Source: Pestalotiopsis fici W106-1
Lineage: Eukaryota; Ascomycota; Sordariomycetes; Amphisphaeriales; Sporocadaceae
DNA length: 64,000 nt
Direction: 5' to 3'
NCBI RefSeq assembly: GCF_000516985.1
Contig: NW_006917093.1
Location: forward strand, 744,001-808,000
Position 1 is the first letter of the stretch; every line of letters starts with the position of its first letter. Below, one piece after another: positions 23,401 to 33,600 of the stretch. Both the position numbers and the translations under genes were made by a program. Under the pieces are notes generated by a model that saw only the letters and a list, made by a program, of their open reading frames with translations, did no database searches and was not told where the DNA came from.

Positions 23401-24883
23401 TATAATAATTTGTTAATTATACAGCATTATAAATAGTGGCTATAAATAATGCTATACTAACTATAGGTCAGTACAGGGTAAATTCTACTGATTTCCTATA
23501 TATCGTTATTTAACGATATTTTAATGGGTTTTATAGCTATTATAACGATATAATATGCGTTATAAAGCTAATTTTATACACTATACGATGCTATATTAAC
23601 ATCCGTGCAACATTATTTTAGCGCGTTATAGCTAGTTTTGCTGCTATTAAATCTAGTGTTTTTGCCGTTTTCGTTACTAATTGCCTTACTTCCCGCCTTA
23701 ACGCTAAATATTTCTTTTAAATGGAAAAAAAAGCATCCCGAAGATTTTTGCTATTATAAAAAGTTATAATAGCAATTTTAGCTATATCTAAGGGTTTTAG
23801 TAGTATATATAAAGGGGGGGTCGGGATTAAAGGAAAAAATTTAGGGTTATTTAATATTTAACTAGGATTTAGGGGCTATATGCCCGTTTTGCGCCAGCTA
23901 TTTTATATAATCTTTTATATAAAAGCTAATTAATAAGCCGCAGCGTAAGCTATAAGCATTTTTTGCTTTTAAATAAGTTTAATTACTATTATTTTACGTT
24001 ATTTGCTAAGCTATTAATAATAATAATATTTAAGGGAGGAAAATATATTTTTATTAAATAGCTAAAAGGCTTCGCTAATATATGCAGGTAAATATATTAA
24101 CGCGATCTTTATGCGATAAGCTATAAGCATAAATTTTAGTAGTAAATAGGTATTATAGCTATTTAGTATTAATATCCTTTAAAGGCGTAGCCGCTACGCA
24201 TTTTTATAAAGCCTCGTTTTTAGGCCGAATATTTATTTAAGCTACGAGAGGGCTATAATAAAATTAAATTATCCTTTATATATAATAGTAAATTTAGCTT
24301 TTTTTAGATTTTTAGGAAATTACTACGCTTATAGCGTTATTTTTTTTAAGATATAAATTATTATAATTATTAAGCCGAGAGCGTTAATATTATAGATCGT
24401 AGTTATTTATTTAGTCGCTTCCGATTTTTAAATGCGAGAGCGACGTAATTTCGATATGCTTATAATAATCCTTTTTTTAGCTTTATTTTTTTAAACCTTA
24501 ATTTTATTTATATTATATATATTTTTAGGTTTAATTAAATATAATTTTAAGACCTTATTTATAAATATATAAAACTTTTAGATGGCCCCGGAATTAATCT
24601 TATTAATCCGATCGGTATTAATAACCCGTCCTAGCTTTATAGCCAAGTATGGATAGCGTTATACGAATTTATTTACCTAATTTTTCCTAATATAAATAGC
24701 TTAATTATTAAATTCGATGCTAATAGCGATTTGCGAAGCTACGTTTCGTACGATTCGTTTCAAAAGAGCTTGTCCGCATCGTTTTTCGTATAAAATCCAG
24801 TTTTTAAGCTCCTATTTTTATAGTTTTAAAAGAGTTTGCGTTAATTCGTAGGTATTGCGATAAAGCCGCGCACCTTATAGCTT

Positions 24884-24943
24884 ACGCGATAAAGTGGATG
24901 CATAAATACCTAAGTCGCGTGCAATTTTAGTTAATTTTTCACC
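24884..24943 (-). pseudogene. Transposase remnant, Psq/CENP-B-type HTH
   Basis: Translation on the minus strand gives 20 clean residues (GEKLTKIARDLGIYASTLSR). The same frame extends upstream with ITKLNERDIKEAIKK-like sequence to about 25003. This is the DNA-binding N-terminus of a pogo/Fot1 transposase. A TAA follows soon after (near 24876-24878) and the rest of the frame is full of stops. It is a relic, not a gene. Confidence 0.8.
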
Positions 24944-25085
24944 GTTTTCGACCTTTTTAATTGCTTCTTTTATATCGCGTTCGTTTAATTTAGTTATTTT
25001 AAAAAAATGGAATTAATTAAATAAATGGCTGTTAAGATATTATAAAAGTGTTGTAGTTGGGTTATATTGTAGAGTGGAAATAACA

Positions 25086-25131
25086 CGTTGCAAAAGGGGG
25101 TGTATTGCAAAAGTGGGTTTAACTGGTTAGG
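25086..25131 (-). repeat. Right terminal inverted repeat of the transposon
   Basis: Reverse complement of the left repeat (22626-22671) at 42 of 46 positions. It is followed by TA at 25132-25133. The transposase remnant reads inward from this end. Confidence 0.9.
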
Positions 25132-25299
25132 TAAGTTGAGGTTGACCATGCTACAAGATGTACGTCCTAGATGTATTCGTATGTACTTGCATCTGTTTAG
25201 TTAATTGGGAATAGCTATAATTCAAATAACTTTTTACTTTACAAAAAGTCATCATTTTACGCTGTCATCATATACTAGGAAATTGTCCTCTACTTTGCA

Positions 25300-26283
25300 A
25301 TGTCCCCCTTAAAGACCTTTCTCGACCTCGTCAAGGCCACGGACAACTATCCCCTCGTCGACATCCCTCGATTGCCCTACGCACCAGACCGCTCTGCCAG
25401 CCTATACCAGCTCTTCCTGCCCAACGATCCTCGTCCGCACGGCTTCATCCTGCCCTCGGTCGTGGACCGCATGCCCTGGACCTCGGACTTTAGTATTTCG
25501 CATTCTATCCCGCGTACCGTGCAGCTCCGCGATGCCTCGGACGGTGCCGATACCGCCGCGGCCTGCAACGCCGCGTTCAAAAAGGTGATTGACGCCGCGG
25601 GGGAGGCTCAGGTGTTTGCGAACCTCCAGAGGGTCTGGCCCGAAGATTACAAGGTCTTGGGCGCCCGGTGCAGTGGGGGCAGCAGAGTGCAGTTGCTCCG
25701 GGCCGCGGCTGGGCTCTTTGGCATCTCGTGCCGCGGAGCCCACATGACTGTATACACTTACACGGCCGCCGGCGAGCTCAAGATATGGGTGCCCCGGCGG
25801 AGCAGAGAAATGATGACCTGGCCGGGGAAGCTGGACACGACCGTGGCCGGCGGCGTCAGGGCCGAGGAGTCGCCGTTTGAGTGCATAGTGCACGAGGCCG
25901 ACGAGGAGGCATCGTTACCTGGAGCTCTCGTACGAAAACATACTAAACCCGTCGGCGTCATCACCTATGTCGCAGAGAGCGCGGCAGGGTCAGGTGGCGA
26001 GCTCGGTCTTTGCGTGCCTGATGTGCTATACTGCTACGATCTCGAGGTGGGTCAAGACGTCATACCGAAACCTCAGGATAATGAGGTCGAGGGCTTCTAT
26101 CTCATGAGCGTGGATCAAGTCAAGGAGAGTCTACTACGCGAGGAGTTCAAGACCAACTGTGCCTCTGTCATGATTGATTTCTTCATTCGTCATGGTGTCA
26201 TTACCGACGATAATGAGCCGGATTACTTGGACATTGTGACGAGGCTTCACCGCCCACTCCCAGTTCCAACAACTCCTTTCTGA
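25300..26283 (+). CDS. DUF4743/Nudix hydrolase, thiamine-pyrophosphokinase-like
   Basis: Single exon, 327 residues. The N-terminal ~130 residues resemble the DUF4743 domain (HGFILPSVVDRMPW, then FKKVIDAAGEAQVF), followed by a Nudix domain of ~170 residues. The Nudix box is at residues 184-206 and fits G-x5-E-x7-R-E-U-x-E-E-x-G-U with two departures: His for Arg (HEADEEAS) and Ser for the late Gly. The metal-binding Glu residues are kept. Relatives (fission-yeast Tnr3 N-terminus, yeast YJR142W) are thought to dephosphorylate damaged thiamine diphosphate; that activity is inferred here. The gene is GC-rich compared with the transposon ending only 166 bp before its start. Its stop lies 18 bp from the stop of the convergent GNAT gene, so the transcripts almost certainly overlap. 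Confidence 0.88.
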   Translation: MSPLKTFLDLVKATDNYPLVDIPRLPYAPDRSASLYQLFLPNDPRPHGFILPSVVDRMPWTSDFSISHSIPRTVQLRDASDGADTAAACNAAFKKVIDAAGEAQVFANLQRVWPEDYKVLGARCSGGSRVQLLRAAAGLFGISCRGAHMTVYTYTAAGELKIWVPRRSREMMTWPGKLDTTVAGGVRAEESPFECIVHEADEEASLPGALVRKHTKPVGVITYVAESAAGSGGELGLCVPDVLYCYDLEVGQDVIPKPQDNEVEGFYLMSVDQVKESLLREEFKTNCASVMIDFFIRHGVITDDNEPDYLDIVTRLHRPLPVPTTPF

Positions 26284-26301
26284 ATGCGGTTTTCGTAGAA
26301 T

Positions 26302-26984
26302 CTACTGCCCCGATGCCTCGATAATCATGCTCACTGCAATGTTCATGTTAGCTTCTCACATACTGGCATCGTCTTGAGTTACTGAGATACGATCGATAAA
26401 ATGATGAGTGGGGAAAGCAGGTATTTGGCTTTACTTACTGCCCATCACCTCTGGCATTGTGTCTTTGAGCCCGTTCTTCTCATACAACCTACGGCCTGGG
26501 ACGTCTGCACCAAGCGTGACGTACGCGTCTGTAACATCAAGATTTAGAATTGAACATGATGCAAGCTGATGTGTAGTATTTGAACTCATATACCGTTTAT
26601 TGCGGACCACCATATAAACATGCAAAGATGGGTACCGATCATGGAACACTTACTTCCTTTAGCCGCATGGCTTTGAATCCGCGCCAAGAGCTTCTTGAGG
26701 ATAACATCAGCCAGCCCCTTGCGCTGATGCTCTGGCAGCGTCGCCATGTCGGCCACCAAAAAGTACCATCCGCCGTCACCAATGATGCGACCCATGGCCA
26801 CGGCCCTATCCGGAGACGACGCCTCGGCCGCCCACACGCCGTACCAGCTGCCCTGGATGGCGGCGCTCGCCTGCTCTGCATTCTTGGGCGTCAGCCCCGA
26901 TGCTGTGCGCAGATGGACGTAATCCCCAACCGAGGGGTAGCCCTCGACTAGGATATAATCCGCTGGGACTTTACTTTCGGCCAT
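26302..26984 (-). CDS. GNAT family N-acetyltransferase
   Basis: Three exons in my model: 26984-26654, 26528-26439 and 26333-26302; 150 residues. GNAT motif A is seen as VADMATLPEHQRKGLADVIL, with the acetyl-CoA pyrophosphate loop QRKGLA. Motif B is GRRLYEKNGLKDT. The first two junctions are clear (GTAAGT donor, TTACAG acceptor). The third exon uses a GTAAGT donor and a GCTAAC branch site followed by TTGCAG. It gives VMGMSMIIEASGQ, supplying the final beta strand. If that intron is kept, the protein ends at 26431 as MGSK without the strand. The acceptor substrate is unknown; the fold fits small-molecule acetylation (amine or amino sugar). Confidence 0.83.
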
Positions 26985-27625
26985 GGTGGCTTTTCTAATG
27001 AGGAATGAAATGAGCCGAGAAGAGAGGGAGAAGAAAAGAAAGAAGCTAAAGGAAATTCTTTAAATGCTGCATGTCACTGGCGAGACTCGCTCGTTGAACA
27101 AGAAAATATGTTCTCAATACTCATCTATAGATTGGAGCATAAAGATACCCCGCAGAAAACCCCATGCATGGAATCACGCAAGAGATGATTTCATTAGGCA
27201 GACGCGGTTTACATGCATCAGTATTCCGAGTTCCGACGCCAGAGAAACGCCAGGTCATATGACCTAGCCATCCGCGGAGATGCAATTCCTCTTAAAGAAG
27301 AATGGCCCTGAGTTGCATGCAAGCGGTACGGCAATCATGTGCGAACTCTAGCTGAAAATTACGTGGTTCCTGGCAGTTTCATAAGCAATCATTTATACCA
27401 GTACTGGTTTGCAATATAGTGCTTCCTATTAGTAGTGTGTGTCTGTGTAACACTATTCCCTGGGTAAATATGTACATGGTTGGCTTTGAGTTGCATGCAG
27501 CCTTGAGTTCCCTAATCATTGAACGCCCGCGCTATGGTTATGCCGAATGACTAATTTTTTTTACTACCTCCACCTCCAACACCTAAAATGCTCTTTCTGG
27601 CTTCGCCATCATGGTCACACTAGAC
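26985..27625. other. Intergenic stretch, no recognisable gene
   Basis: These 641 bp lie between the GNAT start and the Csf1 stop. They hold the GNAT promoter (purine-rich AAGAAAAGAAAGAAG leader near 27031-27045 on the + strand, i.e. CT-rich in the GNAT sense) and the CSF1 3' UTR. I see nothing else. Confidence 0.6.
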
Positions 27626-30600
27626 TCACGAGGAGCCCATGATCCTTTCGTACGCATCTTCCACCTCACCAGCCAGCTCCAACAAGCTGACAATAACGAT
27701 CTGGTGTGTCAAATTTGGCAGCCTTTCTCGGTGGAGACCGATCCATTCAAGCGGTGGCGTTGCCTCACCCATATCTCTGAGCTGCGGAGTCTCGATGATG
27801 GGTGGCTCGAGAGCAATATACTCATACTTGGATTGCGGCACATTGACTTCGGCGGTAATCTTGGTCTGTTGCTCCATGCCGTGTTCTTCCTTGCCCTCTC
27901 CCGGAACTGATGGCTCCGGAACACCAGTGACCTTGATTGCGCTCACTTCCGGCAGTTCTCGGCCCCAAGTCCGGGCCAAGGCTTTGGAATGAGCGGCCCA
28001 CATGCCACGAATGAAACTGATTCTTGCGTAATTCCACCCGACCTCGACTTTTCCTTCAAATGCAGACTTGAATATGTAATCAATCACTCGAGAATCTGGC
28101 GTCTGCCACGTTTGCATAACGGCTTCAACCTTGGGAACCTTGAGGATTGTGCCTCCGCGAGACCCGGTAGCGGAAGCCACAACATCTTCCACTGATAGCT
28201 CGGAGACGGTTTTGGGTGCTGAAACGCGTCGGACATTAGCCAGACCTATCCGTAGCTGGCCGAGCGTCAGTCCCAGGACGCTATGGATACGACGATGTTG
28301 AAGAGAAGCTGCGAAACGAGCCTGCGCATTGAGTGCTTCAAGCTTGAAGATGCGATCATCTGAGAAGGTGCCCGAGAACACACCGAGGTTCAAGGCCTTC
28401 AGGGTCACGACAACATCCGTATCTAGGGAAATGGGGGATTTCGACATGACATCGCTGACTGTTGGCTTTAAGGTTGCAGTAGAATGTGTCAATGCCCCCG
28501 TTGCTGCAAGCGACTTTCGCTTCATGAACTTCTCAATGTCTCGCAGCGAGGTTTCATACTGGGCTTTCCGCTCCTGTATGAGTTTTTGAATCGCCTGCCA
28601 GAGTGCAACTCCTGATGCTGCCGAGGTCGTCATGCCGAAGATCTGCACGGCTTCACCGTCAAAAACGGCGACGAGTCTATCGCCGCTCCCCTCTCCCCGC
28701 CGCCGAACGTTGTACATCATAAACGCCATCGAGGTGATGTCTGCAAACAGAAACGCTTGATAATCAAATGCAGCCTTGAGCCGGAACTGACTGAATCCAA
28801 TAGAGGCCTGAATCCGTGGTGTTTCATTCAAGGCGGCTTCACGATTTGGCCATTCTATGGATGTGCGGAGTTTGAAGTTTTGTAATGCAACAAAGCCACT
28901 TAGGCGTCCGACACAATCGATACCAATCCTCTGGAAGCCAAGGCATAGGTTTTGTTGCCAATCCGATGTCTTCTTAGAAGATATCCAGAAGTCGGAAATC
29001 GCAAACACTGACTTGCCGAGAGACTGCCCAAGGTCTACATTGACATCGAGAGCAGCGATGGATATCGTCGCAGTCCATGGAAACGCAGCGGTGGCTGCGA
29101 CCTGCTGGTATCGTTGCACAAGGTGACTTTGCGGGGCCTCGGCCGAAGGTATACTGACAGGCGCAGACGTGGCTGCCTCTTGAAGCCCACGAGGTACCCA
29201 AATCTCGCGGAACAGTAGAAAGTCCTGAAGCTGCTTGGCGTTGATGTCGACCTTTGTGGGACTGACCTTGAGAATGGCAGAAACACCACTGGTGCCACTA
29301 ACGTGTTTGCTGTTCATCAGCGATAGAACAATAGAATCGACCTCGAACCGGCCAGTATGTTCTCTCGAGTAAACATGCTGTACAGAAGTCTGGAGCTTGC
29401 TGAACGTTCCAGAGATGGCGAAGAAATTGCCGTAATCAGCCGATTGCACAGTGTTGACGGTGAGGTAAATGTCATCAAAGCAAGAAGTGGCTGCAACTCT
29501 CGCGATAGGTTGACAGCTCAATGTAAACTCTTGCTTGCAGATGCGCAATCCAATATTGAGCTTTGTACGCCCAAGAACTGCGCTGGGATCAGCCGTCAGT
29601 ATATTATCCTCTTCCGGTGTTTTGGGCTTGGGGGCTTGGCTGTTTTTGCTGCGCAGTGAGTCCGGTGAAACAGATTCTGCTTCAGAACTGCTGACAACTT
29701 CTTTGATGCTGGATGTGATGTCCATGATCAATGGCACGACCGATGGGTACAGGGTGTTTTTGGATGCGTCAACTTTGATCTCTCCGTATACTGCAGGATC
29801 CTCATTGCCATCATCTCTGTATTCCGTCTTCCAGGCTAGGCCTGGAGACTTGAGAGTCGTGCTACTATTGGCATCGTCACTGGTGAACTGGCCATATTTC
29901 CCAGACAGAGTAGGGCGGTGAAATCGTGCAAAGGCATGGCCTTCGGCTCCTTCAGCTTGCTTCTTGCCCGTCAAGGTAACCGTTGCACCGGCAAACTCAA
30001 GGTCAACAAGACAAGACTCTAGTCTTTTGTTGCCAAAAAGCGAGCGTTGTGGCTTCTTCACAGGCGTCGGGGCGGGTTTATCCGTAGCAACTATTGTCGT
30101 CCAATTCGCTGAGGATTTCCTTGCATTCTTCATTGACAAGCCAATGGAGTCGGCAAGCTTCGCAGCCGGTACGATGAAACCGGATGTGACACGGAGGTCC
30201 AGTGATTTTCCAACAGCTTGGAAAGCCAGGCGACGAGTATCGAGCGTTGATACGAAAGCCACATTGAAGATGACCTCAGGTAGAAGCGCCGAGTTGTGGG
30301 ACCGCTGCAGTTTGTCTTGGCCCGGAGGTACCATTTGCACTTGAAGATTCTCAATTGTGAGCTTGGCCGTGTTCTTCTTGCGAGTGGCAAATTCAACCCT
30401 CTGCAGGGAGAACACGAGATCTTCCTGGTCAGCAATATGCTCATAGCTTGGTGCGACTATCCAGCAGCACTGAATATTGGTTATTTCAAAGGAATAGAAG
30501 ATAGACGCCAAGAAAGAATCAAATATGTCGCTCTTGGCCTCTTCTTCCTCTTCTTGATCATTAATTGTGATCCGAGGGCGAGATTGCCGCAGGCGTTTTT

Positions 30601-33600
30601 GCAAGTATTCGATTTCTTTCATGGTGTCAAGATCCTTGATCTTGTCACCCATATAACCAAGGACGTCCACAACGGTAGCTATCGTGTCTGCAGACAAATT
30701 GATTTGCAATCCGTTGCTGAGGAAATCGAATGATCTCCGATCTGTCCCATCTTCCAATTCTTTGGTCGTTGCGGTGATCAGAGCCCCAAAGGACAGATTT
30801 CCACAGGTCCTCATTGACTCCTCACTAGTACCCTTTGCAATATCAAACATAATTTGCCGAAGATTGGCATGGACTTCGGGATTCTCCAGGATCGGACCTC
30901 GAGCCTCAAGTCGGTTGGCTACCTCGACATGTATACTGGAAATACAGAAAGACAGATGGGCTCGAGATTCTGCATCGGATTTGAGGGGAGATTGACCGAA
31001 AATCTCTATACCAGCTAGTGTAGTGTGGACAACATACACCAGTTTCTTTTCATTTTCGGCCGCCTCTTTTGGCGTGTCTTGCAACTGATCGGTGGGCCCA
31101 AAGATTTCCTCGACATGTTCTTGTAGCAGTTTGCCTTGGTGTTGCAATTCGTCGATAGCATTTGACATCTCTGGTCTGTTTAGCGCGGCAAGCAAACTGT
31201 AGACAGCAGAAGCATCGAGCTGTATAAGTTCCACGGACGCAAAGACTGTGACGGTATGTTCCTCTTGCTGCATTTGACTTGTAATGCGCCCATTTGTTGG
31301 TGGGAGTTGCAGGACTGATATGCTGCGCAGCTCATTATTGACCAGAATCTGCATGTTGTGGGAATTCTCCTTGATGTCGAAGTCAAATATGATTTCCTTG
31401 CCGAAATTAGCCGCCATTGCAGCTCTGGCTACTACACCCTTGATCGTGTAAGTCAGAGATCGAAAGAGTGGTACCGTAATGGTGTAAGAATTGAGGAACA
31501 TGGCCAAGTTGACACGAAATGATGAGAGACGTGTAGTAATCTTGGGTTTTGATGGTGCAGGTTCAGCCGATGGTGGCAAATGATCCTTGAGCTGGTACAG
31601 CTGCGAGACTTCGTCTCTCACAACAGTATCGAGGACCTCGGACAGCATGATTGGATCCTGCTTGATAATCAATTTCAGGTCGTCACTACTTGCTGTTGCC
31701 TTCACTGTATGGACTGAAGTGAAGTTCGCTAATTGCAGCTCGTGAGACAGGAAGACGCTCGGTCCTTTGAGTCGAAGTGTCGTTAATTGCTGCTGGTGAC
31801 TTCGGAGCCTCGTTGTAACCGAGCTACACGCCAATATAGCGTTGCTGTCTGTCATGTCACCCCGCTTAGCCATCAAGACCGACACGTTTAGATTGTCACT
31901 CTGAAGGTCAGATCTGAGATTGACAGTCTCAAGAGAGATGGCTCCTTGTCTGAGGCTGAACGCAACATGGATCGAGCTCGGAGCCGGCGATTTGGTCGTC
32001 GCCACTTTGTTCTTTTCCTCGTGTTCTGTGTTTTCCTGTTCATCCTGGCCCCCAGATTTGCCGTAGAGTTTGAGGATGTTTTCGGCCAATTCAAGGAGCT
32101 CCCAATTAAGATTGATACCTGCTTGGGAACAACATGCGTTGACAACAGTCAATGGGCCCAGTACAGTTCCTGTAGCCTCGCGCATCTCTTCCAGCTGTGT
32201 TTCTTTGGTGTGGAGCCTCGTGGTGATGTCCACCACGTAGATCTGATTCTGTTTCGGACCAGGGTCTAGCACAAAGGCAGCTTCTTGTAGACGAAAAACG
32301 GCCATGAGTGGCATTGCCTGGGACGACAGTGCGGCACCTATACTAGCAGTGCCAAATATGTTTTTCATCAATTCCGAGCCATCAATGTTGTCCAAGTCCC
32401 AATTTCTCCATTTTTGGAAGGACATGACCACTTTCTGTCGTGCATCATCAGGTAGAGCCAAGTCGGAGTTTTGACAGTCCATGTGTAGGCCATCCTGTGT
32501 TTTCCTGTTCGTGCTAGACCAGACCTGGCGAAGCCTCGAGATAAGCTTCCAGGAATCATACGTTCTCAAATGCTCCGAGGCTGCTCTCAAGATTGCCGAA
32601 GGCCGGACAATAAAGGATGGATCTCCGATTGATTGGCTATCGGCCATGAGGCGGTGGGTGAGATACTTGAGACGCTGCTCTCCTCGGCCTAATACCTTTG
32701 AGAATAGGGTTCCGTTCTCGGCAGCAAGTATGTTGGTTCTGTGAATCAACGCGGCCAGATATTCGATGCTGTCCGAGGAGGAACTTGCACGAAGCGAGCC
32801 AACGTCCCCGTCTATATACGTGACATCCTTTGACCCCATGGATATCAATACATGCTCGAGACTAGCTGCGACTGCGGCTTGGGCTGCGTCAAGATTAGCC
32901 AGGCGTTCTGCTGCCGAGGCTCCAATAGAGGCGACGCGGAGATGGAATGACGTCTTGGTTCCCTTGAAAGATTCATGCTCTGCCAAGCTTTTCTCTGTTC
33001 GTGCAGCTAGAGCAAGCTTCGTAATCGAAAAATCATACTGGTCCTGCGCTTCCAGGGATGGGTCTGGCGAGTCAAGATTGGAGCAGTTCAAGAACCGCAG
33101 ATTCGCTTGCGGAAGTCGCACGACGACATCTGTGATGCTTCCATTCGTCTTCTGTTGTTTCTGCGCATCAAAAATATCAGACATGGCACTGATTTGTGCA
33201 TTATCAAGGATATCTTCCGGTTGGGTGGCTTGCAGGGCACCTATCAAGCTAGCAATGGACTTCAGCGAAGCTGCATTCAAGAAAGCAGTCACTCCCGAGG
33301 GCATCTCGATGAGAAAGCTGGAATATGCTGAACCCTGGCTGAGCTGTTCAGGATCAATGTCATCGAGTCCAAATTGGGCTGTGTGAAATGCATCATCGTC
33401 GTCATAGTCTGCAAAGCTTTGCATGGCAGGCTCGTTGGTCTCCGGGCGGACATTTTCCAGTGGAAAGTATGGTGCAAAGAATTGACTTGAGAATGCCACG
33501 GTATTATGAGTCATATCTCGCTTCTCGTGTTGAGGTGCGGAGGTAGAAAACAATGCGGAATGGCGGCCTGTTGAAGTTGAGTGCTTCCTATCCATCCTAG

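Larger units (their letters stand above)
22626..25131 (-). mobile_element. Degraded Fot1/pogo-type DNA transposon (RIP-like decay)
   Basis: A ~2.5-kb very AT-rich block is bounded by 46-bp inverted repeats starting CCTAACCAGTT and flanked on both sides by TA (22624-22625 and 25132-25133), the target duplication expected of Tc1/mariner/pogo elements. On the minus strand, 24943-24884 still reads GEKLTKIARDLGIYASTLSR, which matches the Psq/CENP-B type helix-turn-helix at the start of Fot1/pogo transposases. The reading frame is then destroyed by many stops. Loss of C and G to T and A throughout suggests repeat-induced point mutation. No intact DDE transposase remains. The length is somewhat above the ~1.9 kb usual for Fot1 elements, so a second insertion inside is possible. 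It is not autonomous. Confidence 0.85.

Noticed and set aside
22700..25080. Possible AT-rich centromere or mitochondrial insert
   Set aside because: Terminal inverted repeats, TA duplication and the transposase remnant explain the block better.
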